A DNA stretch of 64,000 bases. Origin: Solirubrobacter pauli. Its GTDB lineage: Bacteria > Actinomycetota > Thermoleophilia > Solirubrobacterales > Solirubrobacteraceae. The notes below the pieces were generated by a model. That model did not search any database and was not told where the DNA came from. It saw only the letters and a program-made list of their open reading frames with translations. The position numbers and the translations under genes were made by a program. The stretch is taken from NCBI RefSeq assembly GCF_003633755.1, contig NZ_RBIL01000001.1, positions 1,845,426-1,909,425 on the forward strand, given 5' to 3'. This document shows, piece after piece, positions 51,573 through 60,208 of this stretch; within the stretch, counting starts at the first letter, position 1, and the number at the start of each line of letters is the position of its first letter.

Positions 51573-53171
51573 CTAAGCTCCGACCTTCTCCAAGGCGCGC
51601 TCGGCGCCCAGACCGGTCTCGGACCGCACGAACAGCTCGTCGAACGAACGCTCCTCGACGCGCTCCTTGCTGAGGATCGTCCCCAGGAAGCACCCGAGGA
51701 AGCCGAGCGGGATCGAGATGATGCCCGGGTTGTTGAGCGTCCAGCCGATCGGCGAGCCCGTCACCGTGTCGGCGCCCGGCCACACCTTCGGCGAGACGAT
51801 CACGAGGAAGATCGCGCTCACGACGCCGGTGACGACGCCGGCGATCGCGCCCGTGGTGTTGAAGCGCCGCCACGTCAACGCCAGCACCAACGCGGGGAAG
51901 TTCGCGCTCGCGGCCACCGCGAACGCCAGGCCGACCATGAACGACACGTTCAGGCCCGAGCCGCCGATGACGGCGATCACGATCGCGATCACGCCGATGC
52001 CGAACGCGGCGACGCGTGCCACCAGCACCTCTTCGTGCTCGGAGTCCTGGCCCTTGCGGACGATCGAGGACCAGATGTCGTGGCTGAACGCGGCCGACGC
52101 GCTGAGCACGAGGCCCGCCACCACGGCGAGGATGGTCGCGAAGGCCACACCGGCGATCGCGGCCAGGAACAGGTCGCCGCCGAACGTGCCTTCGCCGCCG
52201 CCGAGGAACGCGGCCAGGTTCGGCGCCGCGAGGTTGCCGCCGGTGCCCGCGGCCTCCACGCCGCCCTCGCCGAGGAAGGCGCGCGCGCCGAAGCCGATGA
52301 ACGTCGTGAGCAGGTAGAAGAAGCCGATGATGAACATCGCCCACACCACCGACGAGCGGGCGGCCTGGGCGTTGGGCACGGTGAAGAACCGCATCAGGAT
52401 GTGCGGCAGGCCGGCGGTGCCGAGCACGAGCGCCAGGCCCAAGGACACCGTGTCGAGCGGCTTGGGCAGGTAGGTGCCGGGCGCCAGCGAGAACGTGGAC
52501 TCCGGGCCCTTGTTCTCGTTCGCGCGGTTGAAGAGCTCGATCGGGTTGAAGCCGACCTTGCCCAGCACGAAGATCGACATCGTCAGGATGCCCGCCATCA
52601 GCAGCACGGCCTTGACGATCTGCACCCACGTGGTGGCGACCATGCCGCCGAAGATCACGTAGCAGAGCATGAACACGCCGGTGACGATCACCGCGAGCGA
52701 GAAGTCGATGCCGACGAGCTTCTCGATCAGCACGCCCGCGCCGACCATCTGCGCGATCAGGTAGAAGGTCACGACGGCGAACGTGCCGAGCGCCGCGGCG
52801 GCGCGGGCCGGGGTCTCGTTCAGGCGGAACGAGAGCACGTCGGCGATCGTGTACTTGCCCGCGTTGCGCATCCGCTCGGCCAGCAGGAACATCACCGTGA
52901 GGAACGCGACGAGGAAGCCGATCGAGTACAGGAACCCGTCGAACCCGTAGAGGAAGATCAGGCCGGCGATGCCGAGGAACGACGCGGCCGACAGGTAGTC
53001 GCCGGAGATCGCGAGCCCGTTCTGGCGGCCGGTGATCTGGCGGCCGGCGGCGTAGAAGCCCACCGCGCTCGACGCCCGCTTGGACGCCCAGTAGGTGATG
53101 CCGAGCGTGATCGAGAGGATGACCGCCGCCATCACGAGCGCTTCGACGTTGACCTCCGCGAAGAGCCTCAC
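51573..53171 (-). CDS. actP: Cation/acetate symporter ActP
   Basis: The 532-residue product is a closer match to ActP than the 49078 protein. It shows GLAISGDYLSAASFLGIAGL near residue 48, IAQMVGAGVLIEKLVGIDFS, TAGLPHILMRFFTVPNAQAA near 280, and ASAAFSHDIWSSI near 370. Thirteen helices and no long insertions except a Gly-rich loop near 310. It imports acetate and other short monocarboxylates with Na+ or H+. The ATG overlaps the stop of the DUF485 gene, as in the E. coli yjcH-actP pair. An acs gene lies 7 kb downstream. Confidence 0.93.
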   Translation of the reverse strand: MRLFAEVNVEALVMAAVILSITLGITYWASKRASSAVGFYAAGRQITGRQNGLAISGDYLSAASFLGIAGLIFLYGFDGFLYSIGFLVAFLTVMFLLAERMRNAGKYTIADVLSFRLNETPARAAAALGTFAVVTFYLIAQMVGAGVLIEKLVGIDFSLAVIVTGVFMLCYVIFGGMVATTWVQIVKAVLLMAGILTMSIFVLGKVGFNPIELFNRANENKGPESTFSLAPGTYLPKPLDTVSLGLALVLGTAGLPHILMRFFTVPNAQAARSSVVWAMFIIGFFYLLTTFIGFGARAFLGEGGVEAAGTGGNLAAPNLAAFLGGGEGTFGGDLFLAAIAGVAFATILAVVAGLVLSASAAFSHDIWSSIVRKGQDSEHEEVLVARVAAFGIGVIAIVIAVIGGSGLNVSFMVGLAFAVAASANFPALVLALTWRRFNTTGAIAGVVTGVVSAIFLVIVSPKVWPGADTVTGSPIGWTLNNPGIISIPLGFLGCFLGTILSKERVEERSFDELFVRSETGLGAERALEKVGA

Positions 53172-53521
53172 GCCTTCACCTCCGACTCGTCCTTGCGCAC
53201 GAACCGGACGTCGCCGGACTCAGCCGCGGCGGCCGCCTCGACGACCCGGTCGGCGAGCGGGTCGAACTCCTTCTCCGACTTGCGCAGGTACCAGATCCCC
53301 AGCACGAAGACCATGACGAACTGGGTGAGCGCGTAGCAGTACCCGACGGTCAGCCCCTGGTAGACCGACTCGCCCATGAAGTCGGGCGCGTAGCCGGCGA
53401 CGATGATGAAGGCCATGTAGTAGACGAGGAAGAAGATCGTCGCGGGTACGACGAAGCTCCTCCGCCGCTTCACCAGCTCCCGAAACTCGTCCGAGCGCTC
53501 GATGCGTTCCCAGTCGGTCAT
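53168..53521 (-). CDS. DUF485-family membrane protein
   Basis: The 117-residue product has the DUF485 layout: a charged N-terminus (RSDEFRELVKRRRSFVVPAT), two membrane helices (IFFLVYYMAFIIVAGYAPDF and YALTQFVMVFVLGIWYLRKS) and a soluble acidic tail. DUF485 proteins are encoded just before actP in many bacteria (YjcH in E. coli). They are thought to assist the symporter, although their mechanism is not known. The ATG has GAGGAGAGAG upstream, and the gene overlaps actP by 4 bp. Confidence 0.92.
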   Translation of the reverse strand: MTDWERIERSDEFRELVKRRRSFVVPATIFFLVYYMAFIIVAGYAPDFMGESVYQGLTVGYCYALTQFVMVFVLGIWYLRKSEKEFDPLADRVVEAAAAAESGDVRFVRKDESEVKA

Positions 53522-53607
53522 CGCGTCTCTCTCCTCCTCGCAGCGATTTGGAGGAACCCTTCCTCACGCCGGCAAGTGACGAAACGCGCAATCGACGGAC
53601 GGTCGGT

Positions 53608-53632
53608 GTGGCGCGACGAGCGGTCGCGCCAC
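53608..53632 (-). terminator. Terminator-like hairpin after tryptophanase
   Basis: GTGGCGCGAC and GTCGCGCCAC form a perfect 10-bp stem with loop GAGCG, 17 bp beyond the stop of the tryptophanase gene on the minus strand. The 127-bp gap to the DUF485 start otherwise holds only the DUF485 ribosome-binding site. A U-tract is lacking. Confidence 0.6.
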
Positions 53633-53648
53633 CACGACGGACGGTGCC

Positions 53649-55016
53649 CTACAGCTCCGCGAACGTGGCCGTGAAGTGGCGCAGCTGCGGCGGCTCCTGC
53701 GTGATGGCGTACCCACGCAGCTCGTCCGCGTGCTCAGCGACGTGGCCGACGACCTCGACGACGTAGTCGAGCTGGGACTGCGTGTAGGTGCGGCGCGGGA
53801 TCGCGAGCCGGACGAGGTCCATCGCGGCGGGCACCTCGGTGCCGTCGGGGCGGCGGCCGAACATGATCGTGCCGATCTCGCACGAGCGGATGCCGCCCTC
53901 GCGGTAGAGCGCGACCGCGAGCGCCTGGCCCGGGTACTCGAGCGGGTCGATGTGCGGGAGCAGCTGGCGGGCGTCGAGGAACACGGCGTGGCCGCCGATC
54001 GGGCGCACGATCGGCACGCCGACGTCGGCCAGCGCATCGCCGAGGTACGCCGTCGAGCAGATCCGGTAGCGCAGGTACTCCTCCTGCACGACCTCCTCGA
54101 GGCCCTGGGCGATCGCCTCCAGGTCGCGGCCGGCGAGCCCGCCGTAGGTGGTGAAGCCGCCCGTGAGGATCAGCATCGTCTTGCAGCGCTCGGCCAGGCG
54201 GTCGTCGTTGAGCGCGAGCCAGCCGCCGATGTTCGCCATCGGGTCCTTCTTGGCCGACATCGTCATGCCGTCGGCGTAGGAGGCCATCTCGCGGACGATG
54301 TCGGTGATCGTGCGCTCGGACTGGCCGGGCTCGCGGTGCTTGATGAAGTAGGCGTTCTCGGCGAAGCGGCAGGCGTCGAGGAACAGCGGCACCCCGAAGC
54401 GGTCGCACAGCGCGCGCACGCCGCGCAGGTTCTCCAGCGAGACCGGCTGGCCGCCGCCCGCGTTGTTGGTGACGGTCATGAACACCACGGGGACGTGCTC
54501 CGTGCTGAGCACCAGCTCGAGCGCGCCGAGGTCCATGTTGCCCTTGAAGGGATGCTCGGACGTGGGGTCCTGACCTTCGGCGATCACCAGGTCGATCGCG
54601 CGGGCGCCGGTGAACTCGACGTTCGCGCGCGTGGTGTCGAAGTGCGTGTTGTTCGGGACCGTCTTGCCCTCGCCGCCGAGCTGGCTGAAGAGGATCCGCT
54701 CCGCGGCGCGGCCCTGGTGGGTCGGGATGACGTGCTTGAAGGGGAACAGGTGCTTGACCGCGGCCTCGAAGCGATACCAGGAAGGCGAGCCGGCGTAGCT
54801 CTCATCACCGCGCTGGATGCCGGCCCACTGGTCGCGCGACATCGCGCCCGTGCCCGAGTCCGTCAGGAGGTCGATGGCGACGTCCTCGGACTTGAGCCGG
54901 AAGAGGTTGAACCCCGCGGCCTCCAGAGCGGCGATCCGCTCCTCGCGCGTGGTCATCCGGATCGGCTCGACGGAGTGGATGCGGAAGGGCTCGATGATCG
55001 TATGGAACGCGGTCAT
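53649..55016 (-). CDS. tnaA: Tryptophanase (beta-eliminating lyase)
   Basis: This PLP enzyme splits tryptophan to indole, pyruvate and ammonia. The 455-residue product has LLTDSGTGAMSRDQWAGIQR near residue 52, IPTHQGRAAERILFSQLGG, and TVTNNAGGGQPVSLENLRGV. The PLP lysine is in MTMSAKKDPMANIGG near 258, followed by GGLAGRDLEAIAQGLEE. Tyrosine phenol-lyase is the close alternative. Here the discriminating positions read CEIG (phenol-lyase has MERG with a substrate-binding Arg) and RHFTA (phenol-lyase has RFFTA), both as in tryptophanase. ATG 55016 is chosen; 55025 would add three residues. No tnaB permease is adjacent. Confidence 0.88.
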   Translation of the reverse strand: MTAFHTIIEPFRIHSVEPIRMTTREERIAALEAAGFNLFRLKSEDVAIDLLTDSGTGAMSRDQWAGIQRGDESYAGSPSWYRFEAAVKHLFPFKHVIPTHQGRAAERILFSQLGGEGKTVPNNTHFDTTRANVEFTGARAIDLVIAEGQDPTSEHPFKGNMDLGALELVLSTEHVPVVFMTVTNNAGGGQPVSLENLRGVRALCDRFGVPLFLDACRFAENAYFIKHREPGQSERTITDIVREMASYADGMTMSAKKDPMANIGGWLALNDDRLAERCKTMLILTGGFTTYGGLAGRDLEAIAQGLEEVVQEEYLRYRICSTAYLGDALADVGVPIVRPIGGHAVFLDARQLLPHIDPLEYPGQALAVALYREGGIRSCEIGTIMFGRRPDGTEVPAAMDLVRLAIPRRTYTQSQLDYVVEVVGHVAEHADELRGYAITQEPPQLRHFTATFAEL

Positions 55017-55050
55017 GGAGCGCATCTTGGGCTGCGCGGGCTCCCCCAAC

Positions 55051-55091
55051 ATCGGGGTCGCCCCCGGCCAATTTCCCCGATCTTGACGGGG
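55051..55091 (-). promoter_or_regulatory. Overlapping alternative hairpins in the tryptophanase leader
   Basis: Upstream of tnaA on the minus strand, CCCCG (55087-55091) can pair with CGGGG at 55075-55079. That second segment, as part of ATCGGGG (55075-55081), can instead pair with CCCCGAT (55051-55057). The two stems exclude each other, which is the layout of an attenuator. There is no convincing TnaC-like Trp-containing leader peptide. In such GC-rich sequence this may be chance. Confidence 0.3.
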
Positions 55092-55100
55092 TGCGGCGGA

Positions 55101-55120
55101 CCACACCCCTGGGGGTGTGG
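55101..55120 (-). terminator. Hairpin after the M15 peptidase gene
   Basis: CCACACCCC-TG-GGGGTGTGG is a perfect 9-bp inverted repeat starting 3 bp beyond the stop of the peptidase gene on the minus strand. It separates that gene from tryptophanase. The loop is only two bases and there is no U-tract, so termination is likely but not certain. Confidence 0.55.
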
Positions 55121-55123
55121 CTG

Positions 55124-55570
55124 CTACCCGGCGGCGTTCGGCCGCTGCGGCGGGCACGCCCCGCCGGGCTCGACCACGCGCTCGTAGTGCCAGATCTCGT
55201 TGGCGTAGATCTGGCACAGCCCGTAGGCGGCGCCGTGCTGGGCCAGCCAGTAGGCGGCGTCGGTGGGACCGACGTCGACGGCCAGGCCCTGCACGTGCGT
55301 CGACCGCTCGGGCGTGTTGACGTACTGGCGTGCGACCGCCTCGGACCCGTAGGTCTCGATCGCCTCGTCCAGCAGCTGCTGCTGATGGGCGCGGGTGCGG
55401 ACACCGCTCGTGATCTGGATGGTGATGCCGTCGCGGGCGGCGTCGCGCGTCGCCGCCTGCACCGCGCGCTCGAGCTGCGGGTCCAGCGCGACCGGCGCGG
55501 CGGCGGTCGAGTCGCCGCCGAGGATCGGGATGAGGCAGGCGGCGAGCGCCAGCAGGCAGAGGTACTTCAT
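55124..55570 (-). CDS. M15-family (VanY-like) D-alanyl-D-alanine carboxypeptidase, secreted
   Basis: The 148-residue product starts with a signal peptide (KYLCLLALAACLIPILGG, with cleavage probable after the Ala run near 25). The M15B zinc-peptidase core follows: ITSGVRTRAHQQQLLDEAIE near residue 53, zinc ligands His and Asp in RSTHVQGLAVDVGP near 90, and the final His in NEIWHYERV near 128. It trims the terminal D-Ala of peptidoglycan stems. It is divergent from the OmpR-type regulator at 55659 with an 88-bp spacer, so that system may control it. Confidence 0.88.
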   Translation of the reverse strand: MKYLCLLALAACLIPILGGDSTAAAPVALDPQLERAVQAATRDAARDGITIQITSGVRTRAHQQQLLDEAIETYGSEAVARQYVNTPERSTHVQGLAVDVGPTDAAYWLAQHGAAYGLCQIYANEIWHYERVVEPGGACPPQRPNAAG

Positions 55571-55658
55571 GCCGCCAGCCAAGCGCCCCGGGTGTTGCGG
55601 GCGCGTCGGCGAAACCGCACACGTTTTCGCAACGTCGCCGCGCCTACCCTGGATCCGG

Positions 55659-56321
55659 ATGCGTGTGCTGATCGCCGAGGACGAGCTGTACCTGGCGGAA
55701 GCGCTGCAGACCGGGCTCCGGCGCGAGGCGATCGCCGCCGACATCGCGCTCGACGGCGACGCCGCCCTCGAGCGCCTCGCGATCACCGACTACGACGTGC
55801 TCGTGCTCGACCGCGACCTCCCGGGCACGCACGGCGACCAGGTGGCGGAGACGGTCGCGCGCGAGCACCCCGAGGTCCGCATCCTCATGCTCACCGCCGC
55901 CGCGCGCCTGCGCGACAAGCTCGACGGCTTCGCGCTCGGCGCGGACGACTACCTGCCGAAGCCGTTCGCGTTCGCCGAGCTGCTCGTGCGGCTGCGCGCG
56001 CTCGCCCGCCGGCCGCCCACCTCCGCGCCGCCGATCCTCGAGTTCGCCGACCTGCGGCTGGACCCGTTCCGGCGCGAGGTCTACCGCGACGGGCGCTACG
56101 TCAAGCTCACGCGCAAGCAGTTCGCGGTGCTCGAGCTGCTGCTGCGCGCCGACGGCGGCGTCGTGAGCGCAGAGACGATGCTCGAGAAGGCGTGGGACGA
56201 GCACGCGGACCCGTTCACGACCGCGCCGCGCGTGACGATGTCCACGCTGCGCAAGGCGCTCGGCGAGCCCGACCTGATCGTCACCGTGCCGGGTGCGGGC
56301 TACCGGCTCGCCGCGCCATGA
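55659..56321 (+). CDS. OmpR/PhoB-type response regulator
   Basis: The 220-residue product has a receiver domain (IAEDELYLAEALQTGLRREA, phospho-Asp in DVLVLDRDLPGTHGDQVAE near residue 51, Lys in DDYLPKPFAFAELLVRLRAL). The winged-helix DNA-binding domain has KLTRKQFAVLELLLRADGGV, then VTVPGAGYRLAAP at the end. The ATG follows TACCCT by 8 nt without a Shine-Dalgarno sequence, so a leaderless transcript is likely. The stop overlaps the kinase ATG by 4 bp. Confidence 0.93.
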   Translation: MRVLIAEDELYLAEALQTGLRREAIAADIALDGDAALERLAITDYDVLVLDRDLPGTHGDQVAETVAREHPEVRILMLTAAARLRDKLDGFALGADDYLPKPFAFAELLVRLRALARRPPTSAPPILEFADLRLDPFRREVYRDGRYVKLTRKQFAVLELLLRADGGVVSAETMLEKAWDEHADPFTTAPRVTMSTLRKALGEPDLIVTVPGAGYRLAAP

Positions 56322-57304
56322 GCGCGCGGCTGCGGCTGACGCTCAGCTACGCCGCGTTCCTCGTCGCCGCCGGACTGGTGATCGCGGTCGCCGTCTGGGT
56401 GATCATCCACGAGTTCCCGAACTACCCGCTCACCGCGTCCAACCCGCGTGACGATCCGACCGCGCCGTCACGGCAGGAGCTCCTGGACCTGACGGTGAAG
56501 GCCTCGACGGTGATGCTGGTCGCGCTCGCGGCGATCGGCCTCACCGGCGGCTGGTTCCTCGCCGGCTGGATCCTGCGGCCCCTCACCGACATCAACGAGG
56601 CGGCACGGCTGGCCGCCACCGGCAAGCTCGACCACCGGATCCGGCTCGCCGGCCGCAGCGACGAGTTCAAGGCGCTCGCCGACAACTTCGACCACATGCT
56701 CGAGCGCCTCGACGACGCCTTCACCAGCCAGGAGCGCTTCGCCGCCAACGCCTCGCACGAGCTGCGCACGCCGCTCACGGTCACGGCCACGATGCTCGAC
56801 GTCGCGCGCGCCGAGGAGGACTCGGAGCTGCTGCAGCGCCTGCAGCGCACCAACGCGCGGGCGATCTCGCTCACCGAGGCGCTGCTGCGGCTCGCCGACG
56901 CCAACGCCGTGACCGCGGCCTTCGAGCCGCTGGACCTCGCGGAGGTCGTGCGGGAGCTCGGCGTGGACGGCGACCTGCGGCCCGCACCGGTGCTCGGCGA
57001 CCCCGAGCTGCTCACCCAGCTCGTCGAGAACCTCGTGCGCAACGCGCACCAGCACGGCACCGGCGACATCCAGGTGAGCACGGCGGGCTCGACCCTGCGG
57101 GTGGAGAACGCCGGGCCGGTGATCGAGGCGCCGGAGCGGCTGGTCGAGCCGTTCCTGCGCGGCGGCGGCCGCACCGCGGGCGGCGGCCACGGCCTCGGCC
57201 TGGCGCTCGTCGCGCGCATCACCGAGGTGCACGGGGGCACGCTGGAGCTGCTGCCCCGTTCCGGCGGCGGGCTGATCGTCACGGTGACGCTCCCGAAACC
57301 CTAG
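56318..57304 (+). CDS. Sensor histidine kinase with HAMP domain
   Basis: The 328-residue product has two membrane helices (LSYAAFLVAAGLVIAVAVWV and ASTVMLVALAAIGLTGGWFL) flanking a short external loop of about 35 residues (PNYPLTASNPRDDPTAPSRQ). Next come a HAMP domain (ILRPLTDINEAARLAATGKL), HisKA with FAANASHELRTPLTVTATML near residue 145, and HATPase with LVENLVRNAHQHG and GGHGLGLALVARITEVHGG. Partner of the regulator at 55659. The small sensor loop suggests a membrane-level or cell-envelope signal. The M15 peptidase is a possible target. Confidence 0.93.
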   Translation: MSARLRLTLSYAAFLVAAGLVIAVAVWVIIHEFPNYPLTASNPRDDPTAPSRQELLDLTVKASTVMLVALAAIGLTGGWFLAGWILRPLTDINEAARLAATGKLDHRIRLAGRSDEFKALADNFDHMLERLDDAFTSQERFAANASHELRTPLTVTATMLDVARAEEDSELLQRLQRTNARAISLTEALLRLADANAVTAAFEPLDLAEVVRELGVDGDLRPAPVLGDPELLTQLVENLVRNAHQHGTGDIQVSTAGSTLRVENAGPVIEAPERLVEPFLRGGGRTAGGGHGLGLALVARITEVHGGTLELLPRSGGGLIVTVTLPKP

Positions 57305-57364
57305 GGTCCGCGTCTAGGGATCGCCCGATTGTCGGCGGTGCGGTCACGCGAAAGGGTCGAGGAC

Positions 57365-60208
57365 GTGCTCCTCTCCTCGCCCTCGTTCCGCGCGCTGCTG
57401 TTGACGTGCGCGTTGCTCCTCGTGTTCCCGGCCGTCGCTTCTGCGGGCCCGCCGGGCCTCCAGTGGTCGGCGCCGAAGCAGATCGACGGCGCCGCCCCGT
57501 TCGCCAACGGCCATCGCCTGGACGGCCTCTCCTGCCCGACCACGTCGCTGTGCGTGGGCGTCGACGCCGAAGGGCGCGCGGTCACCGCGACCGACCCGGC
57601 GGCGGGGACGTGGACGCCGACGCCCATCAGCACGTCGGAGGGCCCGACGGGGATCGACTGCGCTTCGGCGACCCGCTGCGTCGCCGTCACGCGCTGGGGC
57701 GAGGTGATCACCACGTCCGCCCCGACCGGTGGCGCCGGCGCCTGGACGACGGCCAACGTGGCCGACGGCGCGTTCCTCGGCGGTGTCTCGTGCCCGACGA
57801 CGACGTTCTGCGCCGCAGTGGGGAGCGGCGGCCGGATCGTCACGTCGACGAACCCGACCGGCGGCGCGGGCGCGTGGACGCGGGCCCGTGTCGCGGGCGT
57901 CGACCTGCTGTGGGACGTCTCGTGTCCGACGGCGTCGCTGTGCGTCGCGATCGACGCGGGAAGCAACGTCCTGACCTCGACCAACCCGACCGGCGGCGCG
58001 AGCGCCTGGCAGAGGACCTCGCTCGAGGGCGCCGGCCTGTCGGACGTGTCGTGCCCCTCGGCGACCCTCTGCGTCGCCGTGGGCTTCGCCGGCCAGATCT
58101 ACACCTCGACGAATCCGACCGGCGGCACCGGCGCCTGGACCCCGACGACATTCGAGACCCAGTCCATCACCGAGATCGACTGCCCGAGCACGACGTTCTG
58201 CGCCGCCACCGTCCTGTGGGCGCAGAAGGTGATCACGACCACGAACCCGGCGGGCGGCGCGCCGGCGTGGAGCGGAACGGACCTGGGCTCCAGCCCCGCG
58301 GTCGTGGGCTGCGCGTCGGCCGCGCTGTGCGTCGTCGGCGACGGCGGGGGCCACGGGTACGTCTCGACCGGCGGCGCCTGGACCAGCACGCAGATCTCCG
58401 GGACGAACTCGCTCACCGCCGTCGACTGCCTGCCCTCCGGCTTCTGCGCCGCGACCGACACCGCGGGTCGCGTGCTGACGGCCTCGAACCCGACCGGGAC
58501 CTGGACGGGGCGGATGGCAGCCGCGGGCCACGACCTGCGGGACATCGACTGCCCGAGCGCGTCGCTGTGCTTCGCGGTCGACGCGTCCGGCAACCTCGTC
58601 TGGTCCACGACGCCGACGGCTGCGGGCGCGTGGACGATCACCCAGATCGCCGACGCGCGGACGCTGTCCGGGATCTCCTGCCCGACCGCCTCGTTCTGCC
58701 TCGCCGTCGACACGCAGGGCTGGGTCGCCGTGTCCACGAACCCCACCGGCGGCGCGGCCGCCTGGTCACGCTACGCCTTGATCCTCGGGACGCCGCTCAA
58801 GACCGTGGCCTGCGCGTCGGCGTCGCTGTGCGTCGTCAGCCACGCCACCGGCGGCCGGCTCCGGACCTCGACCCGCCCGGCGGACGGCGCCGGCGCCTGG
58901 GCCACCTTCCAGACGCCCCCGGACCTGGGGCTTCCCCGCGGCATCGTCGGGATCTCGTGCCCGTCGCCGGACTTCTGCGCGGCACTGGACGACGGCGGCC
59001 GGGTCCACACCACGACCACACCCTCCGCGCCGCCGTTCGAGTGGTCGATGACCACCATCCCTCAGGCGGGCCTCCTCCACACCGCGCTGACGTGCCTGCC
59101 CAGCACCTTCTGCGTCGCGGTCGGCGGCTCCGCGCTCTCCCCGCTCGCGTACTCCTCGACCCAGCCGGCCGACCCGAGCACGTGGGCGGTCCGCACCGCC
59201 GACACGCCCAACCACAACCTCGTCGACGTGAGCTGCGTCTCGGCGGCGTCGTGCGTCGCCGTGAACTCGGTCGGCATGGTGACGACGGCCGCGCCGGCGC
59301 CCGACGGGACGTTGACCGTCACGAAGACGGGCGACGGCACGGTGACCGGCGCGCCCGCCGGGATCGACTGCGGCGCCACCTGCAGCGCCACCCTCGCCGA
59401 CGGCACCACGGTGACGCTCACGGCGACCGCCGCGCCAGGGTCGCGATTCGCGGGCTGGAGCGGCGCCTGCGCGGGCACCGCGGGCACCTGCCAGGTGGAC
59501 GTGATCGCCGCCACGAACGTCACCGCGGCGTTCGTCCGTACCGCGGCGCTAACCGTGGCGAGGGCCGGGAGTGGCGCCGGGACGGTCAAGAGCGCCCCGG
59601 CCGGCATCGACTGTGGAACGACCTGCTCGGCCCTGTATGACGAGGGGACGACCGTGACCCTCACCGCGACCCCCGCGGCCGGGTCCGCGTTCACGGGCTG
59701 GTCGGGACCTGGCTGCTCGGGCACCGGTGCATGCACGACCACGATCGGCAGCAGCCGGACGGTGACCGCCACGTTCACCGTCGCCGTGGCGCCCACCCCC
59801 ACGCCGACGCCGACCCCGACGGCCACCCCCACGCCGACGCCGACCCCGACGGCCACCGCCTCGCCGACACCGCCGGCCACGCCGGAAGCCACCCCGGTCT
59901 CCAGCCCGCCCATCACCCGGCCGGGTCCGGTGCCCACGGCCCAGCCGGCGCCCGTCCCGCGACCGGACACGCGGATGGGCAAGAAGACCGTCAAGCAGCG
60001 GATGGCGACGTTCCGCTTCACCGCGACGGGCGGGGCGAAGACCTTCCGCTGCGCGCTGACGGCGCGCGGCAAGAAGGTCGTCTACAAGACCTGCACGTCG
60101 CCCGCGACCTTCAAGCGGCTCAGGCCCGGCACGTACACGTTCCGAGTGGCGGCCGTCGGCGACCCGACGCCCGCCACCACCACGATCACCGTCAAGCGGG
60201 GGCGCTAG
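57365..60208 (+). CDS. Large secreted repeat protein: 14 propeller-like repeats, two InlB-B-like repeats, Pro/Thr linker, C-terminal module
   Basis: The roughly 947-residue product starts with a signal peptide (RALLLTCALLLVFPAVASA). About residues 45-645 hold fourteen units of 40-48 residues, each with a pair of cysteines in the pattern SCPTTSLCVGVD (also SCPTTTFCAAVG, SCPTASLCVAID) and many with TSTNPTGGAGAW. Fourteen blades suit two seven-bladed beta-propellers. Two roughly 75-residue bacterial repeats follow (GIDCGATCSATLADGTTVTL, then FAGWSGAC; GIDCGTTCSALYDEGTTVTL, then FTGWSGPGC). A PTPTPTAT linker and a final beta module with FTATGGAKTFRCALTARGKK complete it. GTG 57365 is favoured by GAGG upstream and the signal peptide; TTG 57329 is possible. 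It is probably a surface binding protein with unknown ligand. Confidence 0.85.
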   Translation: MLLSSPSFRALLLTCALLLVFPAVASAGPPGLQWSAPKQIDGAAPFANGHRLDGLSCPTTSLCVGVDAEGRAVTATDPAAGTWTPTPISTSEGPTGIDCASATRCVAVTRWGEVITTSAPTGGAGAWTTANVADGAFLGGVSCPTTTFCAAVGSGGRIVTSTNPTGGAGAWTRARVAGVDLLWDVSCPTASLCVAIDAGSNVLTSTNPTGGASAWQRTSLEGAGLSDVSCPSATLCVAVGFAGQIYTSTNPTGGTGAWTPTTFETQSITEIDCPSTTFCAATVLWAQKVITTTNPAGGAPAWSGTDLGSSPAVVGCASAALCVVGDGGGHGYVSTGGAWTSTQISGTNSLTAVDCLPSGFCAATDTAGRVLTASNPTGTWTGRMAAAGHDLRDIDCPSASLCFAVDASGNLVWSTTPTAAGAWTITQIADARTLSGISCPTASFCLAVDTQGWVAVSTNPTGGAAAWSRYALILGTPLKTVACASASLCVVSHATGGRLRTSTRPADGAGAWATFQTPPDLGLPRGIVGISCPSPDFCAALDDGGRVHTTTTPSAPPFEWSMTTIPQAGLLHTALTCLPSTFCVAVGGSALSPLAYSSTQPADPSTWAVRTADTPNHNLVDVSCVSAASCVAVNSVGMVTTAAPAPDGTLTVTKTGDGTVTGAPAGIDCGATCSATLADGTTVTLTATAAPGSRFAGWSGACAGTAGTCQVDVIAATNVTAAFVRTAALTVARAGSGAGTVKSAPAGIDCGTTCSALYDEGTTVTLTATPAAGSAFTGWSGPGCSGTGACTTTIGSSRTVTATFTVAVAPTPTPTPTPTATPTPTPTPTATASPTPPATPEATPVSSPPITRPGPVPTAQPAPVPRPDTRMGKKTVKQRMATFRFTATGGAKTFRCALTARGKKVVYKTCTSPATFKRLRPGTYTFRVAAVGDPTPATTTITVKRGR
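59791..59857. repeat. 30-bp tandem repeat encoding the Pro/Thr linker
   Basis: A 30-bp unit (beginning CCACCCCCACGCCGACGCCG) is present at 59791-59820 and 59821-59850, with a third partial copy starting at 59851. It encodes PTPTPTPTAT repeats. Such tracts expand and contract easily, so linker length may vary among strains. Confidence 0.8.

Noticed and set aside
53649-55016. Tyrosine phenol-lyase
   Set aside because: The substrate-binding Arg of phenol-lyases is Ile here (CEIG) and the C-terminal motif is RHFTA as in tryptophanase.
57500-59300. CRISPR-like periodicity
   Set aside because: The repeats are degenerate, in frame and about 135 bp apart. They encode protein repeats, not identical DNA repeats with spacers.
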